Source: Ectobacillus sp. JY-23
GTDB taxonomy: Bacteria > Bacillota > Bacilli > Bacillales > Bacillaceae_G
DNA: 64,000 bases
Assembly (NCBI RefSeq): GCF_023022965.1
Contig: NZ_CP095462.1
Location: 186,001 to 250,000 of the forward strand
Direction of reading: 5' to 3'
The position numbers were made by a program, and so were the translations under genes. A model generated the notes under the pieces. It made no database searches, was not told where the DNA came from, and saw only the letters and a program-made list of their open reading frames with translations. This document shows, piece by piece, positions 52,273 through 60,718 of the stretch. The first letter of the stretch is position 1. Each line of letters starts with the position of its first letter.

Positions 52273-52659
52273 ATGCTTACTGTGTTTTATGATAGCTGGT
52301 GTCCACTATGCACCGGGGTGACGGAGCAGACGCGGCGCCTAGATCGCAGACAGCGTGTTGTTTTCATCTCTTTTCGAGATGAAAACGTAGTGAAGTCATA
52401 TCAACTGTCAGAAGATATGCTACGCAAAATGGAACAGCGTCTATTCGTATATGACGGAGAGTGGCAAGAAGGCATTTACGCGGTAAAACGCTTGGCAAAA
52501 GAAGTGCCTACGTACTGGTTGCTTATTCCATTTATACAGCTCGCCATTACCTTTGGCTTTGGACAACGAGTATATGATTATATTGCATCGCGCCGCTCTA
52601 TTGTCCCGACAGGTCATTGCCAAGAAGGTGTATGTCCAATCGGAAAGGCAAAGCACTAG
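52273..52659 (+). CDS. DCC-family thiol-disulfide oxidoreductase (YuxK-like)
   Basis: The protein has 128 residues from ATG 52273 (GGGGGA before it). The first motif FYDSWCPLCTG has the CxxC; DxxDRR follows as RRLDRRQRV, and the end has a second Cys pair HCQEGVCPIG. The family (DUF393/DCC) is thioredoxin-like in fold with unknown partners. It may be cotranscribed with the CvfC-like gene, 58 bp away. Confidence 0.75.
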   Translation: MLTVFYDSWCPLCTGVTEQTRRLDRRQRVVFISFRDENVVKSYQLSEDMLRKMEQRLFVYDGEWQEGIYAVKRLAKEVPTYWLLIPFIQLAITFGFGQRVYDYIASRRSIVPTGHCQEGVCPIGKAKH

Positions 52660-52719
52660 CATTGCCTTTCTTTCTCATGGTATGATAAAGAAGTATAAAG
52701 GTTTAAGGAGAGAGTAATC

Positions 52720-53157
52720 ATGGTAAACGCTTACGAAGAATATATGAAACAAATTGTTATGCCGATGCGTCAAGAACTTGTTCGTGCTGGCTTTAATGAG
52801 TTAACTACTGCAGAAGAAGTAGAAAATTACCTTGAGCAAGCAACTGGCACAACGCTTGTTGTGATCAACTCGGTGTGTGGCTGTGCAGCAGGGTTGGCTC
52901 GCCCGGCGGTGGCACAAGCGTTGCTACGTGCAGAAGACAAGCGCCCAGATCATCTTGTGACAGTATTTGCTGGACAGGATAAAGATGCGACTGCAATGAT
53001 GCGTTCTTATTTTGAAGAAATTCCGCCATCTTCTCCGTCCATGGCTTTACTAAAGGGCAAAGAAGTGGTTCATTTTATCCATCGTCACGAAATCGAAGGA
53101 AACAGTCTAGAAGGTATTATGAACAACCTTCTAGAGGCATTTGAGCAGCACTGCTAA
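52720..53157 (+). CDS. Bacilliredoxin (BrxA/BrxB family)
   Basis: The protein has 145 residues. It has the active motif NSVCGCAAGLARPA (CGC) in a thioredoxin-like fold, and LVTVFAGQDKDATAMMRSYF. Bacilliredoxins remove bacillithiol from S-bacillithiolated proteins after oxidative stress. Length fits both YphP (BrxA) and YqiW (BrxB); which it is cannot be told. AAGGAGAGAG precedes the ATG. Confidence 0.87.
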   Translation: MVNAYEEYMKQIVMPMRQELVRAGFNELTTAEEVENYLEQATGTTLVVINSVCGCAAGLARPAVAQALLRAEDKRPDHLVTVFAGQDKDATAMMRSYFEEIPPSSPSMALLKGKEVVHFIHRHEIEGNSLEGIMNNLLEAFEQHC

Positions 53158-53181
53158 AAGGGAGAGATGTCTCCCTTTTTG
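53156..53181 (+). terminator. Terminator of the bacilliredoxin gene
   Basis: AAAAGGGAGA / TCTCCCTTTT, loop GATG. Confidence 0.8.
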
Positions 53182-53196
53182 TTTTGAGGTGATGAT

Positions 53197-53970
53197 ATGA
53201 TTATAACGACAGCAGGACGTACGAACAAGGAGATGACAACATATGCGAGGCGGGTTGCTGATGAGCTAAATGGTACATTTGTGAAACGAAACGATGCAAC
53301 CATTCATGATATGCATACGAAGTATGAAGAGGATATATTGGTAGCAGGAAAGAACCGGCTGGAAATGTATCCACTGGGCGGTGACAGCTCGTTCTTTTTT
53401 CATCCAAACTCTGCAAGCTTTCGTATTAAGCGTCTTATGCGCGGTGAACACGATCCATTTGTGCAGGCAACTGGCTTGCAAGCTGGGATGACATTTCTTG
53501 ATTGTACGCTCGGTATGGCATCCGATAGTATTGTTGCGAGCTATATAACCAAAGAAGCAGGACGAGTTGTGGGAACAGAGGCCAATCGCTATATGGCCTA
53601 TATTGTAGAAAAAGGCTTGCTATCATGGCAATCGGATATTCCAGAAATTAATGAAGCGATGCACCGTGTTACCGTGATGCATACAGAGCACCTTACCTAT
53701 CTGCAAACCTGTGAAACAGATAGCTTTGACGTCGTATACTTTGATCCGATGTTTGAAGAAAGTATTCTAGAATCCGATGGACTCAAAGGATTGAAGCGTT
53801 ATGCCTTATACGACGATATCATCGCTGACACGATAGAAGAGGCGTTGCGCGTCGCAAAGCAGCGCATTGTGCTAAAAGATCACTTTCGCAGTGAACGCTT
53901 TACAAGATACGGATTTACACCGATACGCCGCAAAACTGCCAAATTTCATTTTGGTGTAAGGGAGATATAA
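53197..53970 (+). CDS. ypiP: Class I SAM methyltransferase, YpiP/RsmJ-like
   Basis: The protein has 257 residues. TTAGRTNKEMTTYARRVADE opens the family-specific N domain. SAM motif TFLDCTLGMASDSIVAS, then GTEANRYMAYIVEKGL and VVYFDPMFEESI (DPMF) match the RsmJ-like group, which methylate guanine in 16S rRNA in enterobacteria. B. subtilis YpiP is the nearest named member; its target is unproven. GAGGTGATG precedes the ATG. Confidence 0.75.
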   Translation: MIITTAGRTNKEMTTYARRVADELNGTFVKRNDATIHDMHTKYEEDILVAGKNRLEMYPLGGDSSFFFHPNSASFRIKRLMRGEHDPFVQATGLQAGMTFLDCTLGMASDSIVASYITKEAGRVVGTEANRYMAYIVEKGLLSWQSDIPEINEAMHRVTVMHTEHLTYLQTCETDSFDVVYFDPMFEESILESDGLKGLKRYALYDDIIADTIEEALRVAKQRIVLKDHFRSERFTRYGFTPIRRKTAKFHFGVREI

Positions 53971-53988
53971 AAAAATGATTGTTATAGC

Positions 53989-54016
53989 TTGCAAAACAAA
54001 AAAAGTTGTATATAAT
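53989..54016 (+). promoter_or_regulatory. Sigma-A promoter of argS
   Basis: TTGCAA, 16-base spacer, TATAAT. Confidence 0.7.
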
Positions 54017-54047
54017 AAGCTATAAGAAAATTTAGGAAAATCAAGGA

Positions 54048-54266
54048 TGAAGAGAGTAGTCATTAGTAGTAGCGAAAGCGAGTCAGGGATGGTGTGAGCC
54101 TGATGCGAAGCGGTGATGAAGCGCACTTCGGAGATGCTTGTCTGAAAGAAAGTAAGACGAGCCGGGGATCCGATCCCCCGTTATGAAACGGAAAGGGGTT
54201 CACAGAACCAAAAGGGTGGTACCGCGGGCAAAGCTCGTCTCTTAACAAAGAGACGAGCTTTTTTTA
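54048..54266 (+). promoter_or_regulatory. Arginyl T-box riboswitch with terminator
   Basis: The T-box core AGGGTGGTACCGCG is at 54213-54226. Stem I (from AGAGAGTAG to CTTCGGAG) carries AGGGATGGTG in its distal part and, on the 3' side of the specifier loop, CGC followed by A (54122-54124), an Arg codon. The terminator pairs AAGCTCGTCTC (54231-54241) with GAGACGAGCTT (54250-54260) before a T run. Uncharged tRNA-Arg would favour the antiterminator and argS expression. Confidence 0.92.
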
Positions 54267-54284
54267 TTTTAAAGGAGGATTGTG

Positions 54285-55967
54285 ATGAGATATAAAAGTG
54301 AAGTTGCCAAACAATTACACAGCGTATTACCGGAGTTATCAATTAAAACAATTGAGTCTCTATTAGAGAAACCGAAGCATGAACAGCACGGAGACCTTGC
54401 GTTTCCTTGTTTTGAGCTTGCAAAAACGATGCGCAAGGCGCCGGCGCAAATCGCTGCGGCGCTGGCAGAAAACTTACATGCTGACATATTCACCAAAACA
54501 GAGGCTGTTGGTCCGTATGTCAATTTCTTTTTAAATCGTAATATTGTGAGTAAAGACATTATTGCTATCGTTTTAGAAGAAAAAGAAGCCTATGGAAGTC
54601 ATACAAACGGCATCGGCAAAACAATGGTAATTGATTATTCATCGCCAAACATTGCCAAACCATTTTCCATGGGGCATTTGCGCTCTACCGTTATCGGCAA
54701 TTCTTTAAAGCAAATTGGAGAAAAGTGCGGCTATCAAGTCGTTGGCATTAACTACATTGGCGACTGGGGCACGCAGTTTGGTAAGTTGATTACCGCATAT
54801 CACAAGTGGGGCGAGGAGGATAAGGTAAAACAACATCCAATAAAAGAGTTGTTTCGCTTGTATGTACGCTTTCATGAGGAAGTAAAGGAGCATCCTGAGC
54901 TTGAAAATGAAGGGAGAGCATGGTTTAAAAAGCTGGAGGATGGCGATAAAGAGGCATTGAAGCTATGGACATGGTTCCGCAGCGAATCTTTGCAGGAATT
55001 CTCACGTATTTATGACTTGCTGGGTGTAAAGTTTGACAGTTTTAACGGCGAGGCTTTTTACAATGATAAGATGGATAAAATGGCGGAGTTTCTAGAACAA
55101 AAAGGTCTTTTAACAGAATCAGAAGGCGCCCAGGTTGTTATGCTAGAGGATGAACAGATGCCGCCGTGCTTAATTCGTAAGTCTGACGGCGCCACACTAT
55201 ATGCAACCAGAGACTTGGCAGCGGCTATGTATCGCCAAGGTATGTATAAGTTTGACCGTGCTCTTTATGTCGTAGGCGGCGAACAAAGTCTTCATTTTCA
55301 GCAGATATTCTCTGTGCTGCGCAAAATGGGCTATAAGTGGGTAGATGGAATGACTCATGTACCGTTCGGGCTCATTTTAAAGGATGGTAAAAAGATGTCA
55401 ACGCGAAAAGGAAGGGTCATTTTATTGGAAGAAGTGATTGCAGAAGCAATTGCGTTGGCGAAAAAAAACATTGAGGAGAAAAACCCAGCGCTTGCTAATA
55501 AAGACGAGGTAGCCAGACAAGTTGGTGTAGGTGCTATTTTATTTCACGATCTGAAAAACGAGCGTATTCACAATATCGAGTTTTCTCTTGAGCAAATGCT
55601 AAAATTTGAAGGAGAAACAGGGCCGTATGTGCAGTACACGTACGCGCGTGCCTGCTCCTTGCTAAGAAAAGCTCCATACGAACCCCAGGAAGCTAGTGCC
55701 CTCACAGATGATAATAGCTGGAGCATCGTCAAGCTGCTAGAGGCTTTTCCCACTGTTGTCGCTACAGCATTTGCACGCTATGAACCCTCGCATATTGCCA
55801 AATACGTACTAGACCTAGCGCAGGCTTTTAATAAGTATTATGGTCATGTGCGTATTCTAGAAGAGGATGCTGAAAAATCAGCACGTTTGGCGCTTGTGTA
55901 TGCGGTGACAGTAGTGCTGCAGGAGGGGCTAAGATTGCTTGGGGTAGATTCCCCGTCTGAGATGTAA
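54285..55967 (+). CDS. argS: Arginyl-tRNA synthetase
   Basis: The protein has 560 residues from ATG 54285 (AAAGGAGG at spacing 6). An N-terminal additional domain (1-95) is followed by the catalytic domain with the HIGH variant in SSPNIAKPFSMGHLRST, GDWGTQFGKL, the KMSK-region KDGKKMSTRKG, and a DALR anticodon-binding end (GPYVQYTYARACSLLRKAPY, FNKYYGHVRIL). Controlled by the T-box directly upstream, whose specifier CGC fits arginine. Bacilli with two argS genes often have the T-box on one of them. Confidence 0.93.
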   Translation: MRYKSEVAKQLHSVLPELSIKTIESLLEKPKHEQHGDLAFPCFELAKTMRKAPAQIAAALAENLHADIFTKTEAVGPYVNFFLNRNIVSKDIIAIVLEEKEAYGSHTNGIGKTMVIDYSSPNIAKPFSMGHLRSTVIGNSLKQIGEKCGYQVVGINYIGDWGTQFGKLITAYHKWGEEDKVKQHPIKELFRLYVRFHEEVKEHPELENEGRAWFKKLEDGDKEALKLWTWFRSESLQEFSRIYDLLGVKFDSFNGEAFYNDKMDKMAEFLEQKGLLTESEGAQVVMLEDEQMPPCLIRKSDGATLYATRDLAAAMYRQGMYKFDRALYVVGGEQSLHFQQIFSVLRKMGYKWVDGMTHVPFGLILKDGKKMSTRKGRVILLEEVIAEAIALAKKNIEEKNPALANKDEVARQVGVGAILFHDLKNERIHNIEFSLEQMLKFEGETGPYVQYTYARACSLLRKAPYEPQEASALTDDNSWSIVKLLEAFPTVVATAFARYEPSHIAKYVLDLAQAFNKYYGHVRILEEDAEKSARLALVYAVTVVLQEGLRLLGVDSPSEM

Positions 55968-56011
55968 GATAAGTGATAAAAGAATATATCAATTGAGTAG
56001 AAAAGGATTAG

Positions 56012-56227
56012 ATGTTATATAAACGTCTAGATGGTAAGGTCATCATAGAAACGAGTATGCACTTCGAAGAAAGGCGCATTCGGTGGGTTGCAAAGCATCT
56101 TTTTAAAAACGGAGATATTGTAAAAAAGTCTATTGTGAGACAGTTGTCCAAATGCCGCATCATTTCTCCGGAAATTAATGTTTTGTTGCAGCAAGTGGTG
56201 GATGAATATCACGGAAGAAGTTTGTAA
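56012..56227 (+). CDS. Hypothetical small basic protein (71 aa)
   Basis: ATG behind AAAGGATTAG. The protein is basic with a central strand-helix pattern: MLYKRLDGKVIIETSMHFEE, RRIRWVAKHLFKNGDIVKKS, CRIISPEINVLLQQVVDEYH. It lies 44 bp after argS and before a terminator, so it may be read through from argS. I recognise no family. Confidence 0.5.
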   Translation: MLYKRLDGKVIIETSMHFEERRIRWVAKHLFKNGDIVKKSIVRQLSKCRIISPEINVLLQQVVDEYHGRSL

Positions 56228-56267
56228 ACCTAGTGATGGTAAGATGTAAATAAAACAACTTGTAAAG

Positions 56268-56313
56268 AGAAGGGCGCAACCTGCTAGTCATATTTAACAG
56301 ATTGCGCTCTTTT
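56268..56313 (+). terminator. Terminator after the small basic gene
   Basis: AGGGCGCAACCTG / CAGATTGCGCTCT with a 14-base loop and TTTT. Confidence 0.65.
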
Positions 56314-56403
56314 ATGTTGCATATTTGGCAAAGGACATTTTTCTTTTTGAATGGAAATATACATCAGTATAGATGCTTTCAAAGGAAGAAAGGTGGGCAG
56401 AAG

Positions 56404-56778
56404 ATGAAAAAATCATTATGCTTACTTATAATAATTGTATGGTCTGTTAGTTTAGTTTCAGGCTGCAATGAGACCCATTCGTATGTAGGAGAAAGCAAGA
56501 ATTGGAAAGGGACACTCCATCTTACGCAATCAGGTGGTAAAGAAGTTGAAGAGGGGACCATCGTATACAAAGGAAAAGACAAACAGGAAGTCAAACGCGT
56601 GATATGGAAAGTGCAAGGCATGCACGGAGAACGCGGGGGCAACGACTATTTGACGGATGGAACTATCAGAATAAGCGGTAGCTGTACGGGGTGTGCGATG
56701 CAAGGTAAGGATGAGCGATACGAGGTAACCGTAGAATGGAATGGAGTAACAGAAACATTTCAGATGAAACGACGCTAA
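56404..56778 (+). CDS. Lipoprotein (124 aa)
   Basis: ATG 56404 after AAAGGTGGGCAG. The signal peptide ends SLVSGC, so it is lipid-anchored. Mature part: HSYVGESKNWKGTLHLTQSG, EEGTIVYKGKDKQEVKRVIW and a loop with two Cys in SCTGCAMQG, ending TETFQMKRR; mostly beta. No family recognised. A 308-bp copy of its 3' part, without signal peptide, lies at 59754-60061. Confidence 0.72.
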   Translation: MKKSLCLLIIIVWSVSLVSGCNETHSYVGESKNWKGTLHLTQSGGKEVEEGTIVYKGKDKQEVKRVIWKVQGMHGERGGNDYLTDGTIRISGSCTGCAMQGKDERYEVTVEWNGVTETFQMKRR

Positions 56779-56802
56779 TAACAATCTCTTCCTGTAGTTA
56801 AA

Positions 56803-56961
56803 ATAAGAGCTTCTATTAAAGATCATAGTGTAGGTTTTTCTGCATTCATCATTTCCCTCGTTTATTCAGTTGTAACAGGAATGATTTTGTATAAACCGGT
56901 CTATATGATTGAAGAGTTACATTTGGGTGGAGATGAATTACAACCTACACAGTTATTATAA
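56803..56961 (+). pseudogene. Membrane-protein fragment (53 codons, no start)
   Basis: The frame reads IRASIKDHSVGFSAFIISLV, YSVVTGMILYKPVYMIEELH, ending LQPTQLL and a stop. It has the look of the last helix of a larger membrane protein, but there is no start codon or ribosome site and the upstream sequence ends at a lipoprotein gene. Confidence 0.4.
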
Positions 56962-57040
56962 CTACCATTTTAAGAAGCACTATAAATAACATATTGATTT
57001 ACATTGTTAATTAAGTAGAAAAGCACAACATTATTTGCAC

Positions 57041-57079
57041 AAAAAAACGCTGTTGATTAAACATCAACAGCGTTTTTTT
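57041..57079. terminator. Bidirectional terminator of the 57088 gene
   Basis: AACGCTGTTGAT / ATCAACAGCGTT inside A and T tracts, loop TAAAC. Confidence 0.82.
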
Positions 57080-57087
57080 ATTCTATT

Positions 57088-57537
57088 TTAGTTTGATGGC
57101 TCAACGTGAGTATAATCTAATAACTCTACTTTAACGGCAGCTAAATCTTTTTGATCAAATTCCTTGTTAAATTGAACGGGGGATAGTCCAAATGTCACAG
57201 TGTCAGTTCCCAATTGTTCTTTTTTGTTACCGTCATATGTTTGAACGGTAAATTTAATTACATAAGGATGACCTAGTTGATTCTCTTTTTCTGATTGGTC
57301 TAACTCAACAACATCATAATTTTTGTTCCACCAGTTATATTGAATTTTAATGGTATCCTTTTTATAATAATTTGCTACTGCCTGATTTAATTCATCAGTA
57401 AACTGGTCTAATATAAGATGGTCGATAGCTTGTTCCATTCTTTTCGAATCGTGTTTATGTTGCTTTTCAGCATTTGCCGGTATGTAATATACGCACAAAG
57501 ATAACAAAAATAATGCGAATATCAGTAACTTTTTCAT
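57088..57537 (-). CDS. Secreted DUF3888-like protein
   Basis: The protein has 149 residues. The signal peptide KLLIFALFLLSLCVYYIPANA is followed by a mature domain: LILDQFTDELNQAVANYYKK, VVELDQSEKENQLGHPYVIK, FTVQTYDG and DTVTFGLSP, the DUF3888 pattern found in secreted Bacillus proteins of unknown role. AAAGGAGTGATTAG precedes the ATG. Another possible member is at 62760. Confidence 0.6.
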   Translation of the reverse strand: MKKLLIFALFLLSLCVYYIPANAEKQHKHDSKRMEQAIDHLILDQFTDELNQAVANYYKKDTIKIQYNWWNKNYDVVELDQSEKENQLGHPYVIKFTVQTYDGNKKEQLGTDTVTFGLSPVQFNKEFDQKDLAAVKVELLDYTHVEPSN

Positions 57538-58110
57538 CTAATCACTCCTTTTCGAATAGTCTTTCAAAGAGGGATTGATGTTATTCAAATAGTTATCATG
57601 AAACAGTACAGAGCAACCAAGGAACTATTGTAAGTAATTTATATCCTTAACTTCATACAATGTTGAAACAGAAGAACGCCCATCATGCCAAGATGGGTGT
57701 TCTTCTTATAGAGTATTTTGGCTAGGATATTTATCCAACACTGGCTGCAACGATGCAGTAACTCCTGACCAATACGAATGCAAGCAAAAAGGTGAAGAAA
57801 TTATAATTTTCAGATAACGGTAAGTTCCACTGTCTTATTCTATGCTATAATAAGACAACGATATAGGTATCTATGTAGATAGTTTCAATTTTATATGAAC
57901 TGTTGTTGCAGTTGTGGTACATACACTGGGTGACTTTCTTGATGCACTAACTTAATAATATTATCTTTTGGGATAATACAATTTTATTGAACAGCCACTT
58001 ACCTTGATTCGTCGATTTGATAGTACATATGTAGTGCTGCAGAAAATAATTTAAATCTTTCTACATAGACATAACAATACACTTGCAAATTGAAAGGAAG
58101 AAGAAACATT
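57538..58110. other. Gene-poor stretch with hairpins and a Cys-rich micro-frame
   Basis: A 14-bp hairpin (AGAAGAACGCCCATC / GATGGGTGTTCTTCT, 57670-57705) and TGTCTTAT/ATAAGACA near 57830-57856 are visible. A 12-codon frame MNCCCSCGTYTG (57895-57933) lacks a ribosome site. No larger gene seen. Confidence 0.35.
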
Positions 58111-58611
58111 ATGACACTAAAAGCAATACAAGCAGCTACAAATGTACGACCTTGGAAGACAGGAATCATATTAGCTATTATCCTTGCCACAATTGCAGGC
58201 GTTTATTATTACTTCTTTTATTCTCCTTACCTACAAGGTATTTCTAGTTCAGAAGAAAAGTTATATCAAGACTTAAAAACGTCTAGGGATATAAGTTCTC
58301 TAAAAGAAGCAGAAGCACAAAAAACAATAAGGTTATTTCTATACTCCATTAAAAAAGAAGATTGGAGTATAAGCTCTCTTTTTTACGATACAAACAAGGA
58401 TGGTACAATTAACACCGCATTCGGACCGAAAGAAGCTACACCAGATGTACTCAAGCAATATAGAAAGATGTTTGTTGGTGAAAAAGATCCGTTCACGCAA
58501 GAAGGTGGCAAGCAATCTGACGTTGGGTATATTCCACTAAAAGGTTCAATGAGTGTAAGTCTTGAACGAAAAGAAGGTATTTGGTATGTAGATTCCTTTC
58601 ATGAACAATAA
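58111..58611 (+). CDS. Hypothetical membrane-anchored protein (166 aa)
   Basis: ATG 58111 follows GAAAGGAAG. An N-terminal segment NVRPWKTGIILAIILATIAG anchors a soluble domain with EAQKTIRLFLYSIKKEDWSI, SSLFYDTNKDGTINTAFGPK and MSVSLERKEGIWYVDSFHEQ, a fold like nuclear-transport-factor-2 stress proteins. Function unknown. It precedes a lipoprotein gene on the same strand. Confidence 0.58.
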   Translation: MTLKAIQAATNVRPWKTGIILAIILATIAGVYYYFFYSPYLQGISSSEEKLYQDLKTSRDISSLKEAEAQKTIRLFLYSIKKEDWSISSLFYDTNKDGTINTAFGPKEATPDVLKQYRKMFVGEKDPFTQEGGKQSDVGYIPLKGSMSVSLERKEGIWYVDSFHEQ

Positions 58612-58758
58612 TTTTCAAATAACAATAGAAAAGTAACACGTATGGTTCTTAATAACAAAGTTTTAAAATCAGGTCCAAATACAAAAAATAACATGGGATG
58701 TGAATTAAAAACAGAGTTGATATGTATTAAATCAATGTGTAAAGGAGGAAGAGGTGTT

Positions 58759-59289
58759 TTGAAAAAGTTGGGATACATCATATTGGTTGCGCTATCTATT
58801 ACAGCTTGTAATCCAGAAACTAAATCTACTGATGCAACGAAGGTAAAACAGGTGAACAGCACAGCATCAGAAGTGCCGTCATTTTTTGAGATATCTGTGA
58901 CTCAAAATGTTAAATGGAAAGAAAGCTCTGTCTTTTCTTATGAGGGGATGGAGTTACGTGGTACAGAAGGGAAGATAGGTATTTTATCTGTACCTTGGAA
59001 AGCAGGTGTTCGCAATAAGTACATGTGGCATTTCTTTGGCAACAACATCCCAACAGGTCAATTAACAGTTGTAGCTGTGAAAAAGGGAACAAATGAAGTG
59101 CGTAAAGTGTTACTCATCCCGGACAGTGATAAACAAGAATGGACAAGCGGCCGAGGCGGTATTCCTGCGAGCTCGCAAAATCATTCGGACTTGCCGGCGG
59201 AAATGGTATTACCGTCAAAAGGTTTGTGGGTACTAAATGCTTATATTGGGGGAGAATTATTCGGCCAAATTGTAGTGGATGTCCAATAA
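58759..59289 (+). CDS. DUF4871-like lipoprotein
   Basis: The protein has 176 residues from TTG 58759 (AAAGGAGG ten bases before). The lipobox LSITAC is followed by a beta-rich domain with KYMWHFFGNNIPTGQLTVVA, RKVLLIPDSDKQEW and LPSKGLWVLNAYIGGELFGQ, the pattern of DUF4871 lipoproteins of bacilli. Function unknown. Confidence 0.65.
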   Translation: MKKLGYIILVALSITACNPETKSTDATKVKQVNSTASEVPSFFEISVTQNVKWKESSVFSYEGMELRGTEGKIGILSVPWKAGVRNKYMWHFFGNNIPTGQLTVVAVKKGTNEVRKVLLIPDSDKQEWTSGRGGIPASSQNHSDLPAEMVLPSKGLWVLNAYIGGELFGQIVVDVQ

Positions 59290-59451
59290 TACTTTAAAAA
59301 TCATGATGATATAAAAAATCAAAGTTACTGACATACTAAACTTCATAAAACGTAAACTGTTTCGCTTCCTGCCTCTACATAAAAACGCAGAAGAGAAGAG
59401 TTGAATTTAGATATGTCTGGAATTTGAAGTAACCTTCGGAACATTTTAAAA

Positions 59452-59476
59452 ATTGCCCTTAACGGGCTTTTTTTAT
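59452..59476 (+). terminator. Short terminator-like hairpin
   Basis: GCCC / GGGC, loop TTAAC, followed by seven T's. Short stem, so modest strength. Confidence 0.4.
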
Positions 59477-59521
59477 AATTCTTTATAAAAGAACCAATAT
59501 GCTGAGTATCAAAATGCAAAA

Positions 59522-59746
59522 ATGAACATTAGAGAAAAAGTATTTTTCAAAGATATAAACAAAGTATTATCAAAAGCAGATCGTTTTTTAGGTGAAAATC
59601 GAATTTCAGGAGGAGGGTTTCATCCTAAAAGACAAGTATACGTTTACTTAACTGTGTCAGAAGATGGGAAATGTATCAGAAATCTTATTGTTGATGCTGA
59701 AACCAAAAGACCAATCGCTAAATCAGAACCTTTAAAGAAGCAATAA
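59522..59746 (+). CDS. Hypothetical protein (74 aa)
   Basis: The frame gives MNIREKVFFKDINKVLSKAD, RFLGENRISGGGFHPKRQVY, VYLTVSEDGKCIRNLIVDAE, a plausible small alpha/beta protein, but there is no clear ribosome site before the ATG. It ends just before the duplicated lipoprotein fragment. Not recognised. Confidence 0.4.
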   Translation: MNIREKVFFKDINKVLSKADRFLGENRISGGGFHPKRQVYVYLTVSEDGKCIRNLIVDAETKRPIAKSEPLKKQ

Positions 59747-59753
59747 AACAATA

Positions 59754-60061
59754 AGACCCATTCGTATGTAGGAGAAAGCAAGAATTGGAAAGGGACACTC
59801 CATCTTACTCAATCAGGTGGTAAAGAAGTTGAAGAGGGGACCATCGTATACAAAGGAAAAGACAAACAGGAAATCAAACGCGTGATATGGAAAGTGCAAG
59901 GTATGCACGGAGAACGCGGGGGCAACGACTATTTGACGGATGGTATTATCAGAATAAACGGTAGCTGTACAGAGTGTGCGATGCAAGATGAGGGTGAGCC
60001 GTACGAGGTAATCGTGGAATGGAATGGAGTAAAAGAAACATTTCAGATGAAACGGCGCTAA
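59754..60061 (+). pseudogene. Duplicated lipoprotein fragment (copy of 56471-56778)
   Basis: These 308 bases align without gap to the 3' part of the lipoprotein gene at 56404, from AGACCCATTCGTATG to the stop. The frame is open but has no start, ribosome site or signal peptide. Scattered changes, some altering residues (T to I, G to E, K to E), show that it is not a fresh copy. Confidence 0.85.
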
Positions 60062-60152
60062 TCAGTAATACAAACGAGCTTCCAAAAAGTATGACCATTT
60101 ATGTTTACGCATGGTATAGTTACTCTCTTCATGCGGTTAAAAACTTAAGTAC

Positions 60153-60629
60153 CCTTGGGAATACAAACGGCGGAATTGGCAAGAAAGAGATGAGCATCTG
60201 GTGCGTCAATTACAGCATGCAGTAAAACAGCTTTTGCAGGCCGAAAAGCCCATAAGGATTACAAAAACACGTCTGATGAAAATGGCACAAACTCCATACG
60301 CCTTGCGTTTCCCCTTATATCATCTTCCGAAAACAGAGGTCTACTTGCAAACAGTAGGAGAAACGGTGATCACGTTTCAAATTCGCCGCATCCAATGGGC
60401 AGCAACAGAGATAGCTAAAAGCAATCGGGACGTAACACCGTTTGCAATCCGCGTAAAGGCGAGTTTTTTAGATCCGAAACGGATGAGCGGTGTTGTATGG
60501 AAAGAAATTCATCGTCAAGTCGACCGTTTTGCACAATCTAACGCACAAATCGTGTGTGAAAAAGGACGTAAATGCAGTGTGGGTAAAAGTAGTAATTGTA
60601 GGCATATAACGGAGAGAAGGAGAATATGA
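60153..60629 (+). pseudogene. Remnant of a TnsD/TniQ-like transposition protein (C-terminal part)
   Basis: From about 60153 the frame reads PWEYKRRNWQERDEHLVRQL, then AEKPIRITKTRLMKMAQTPY, LPKTEVYLQTVGETVITFQI and RRIQWAATEIA, the pattern of the C-terminal half of TnsD, the target selector of Tn7-like transposons. About 150 of some 500 residues remain, with no start. The end diverges from a second copy at 61901, suggesting a frameshift near CEKG. Confidence 0.65.
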
Positions 60630-60718
60630 AAGCATTAGTTGCTACTGCTATATATTAATACTCATTATTTTATAATATGTAGTATATTAGAGGATTTAGA
60701 TTACAAGGGGGGAAATTC

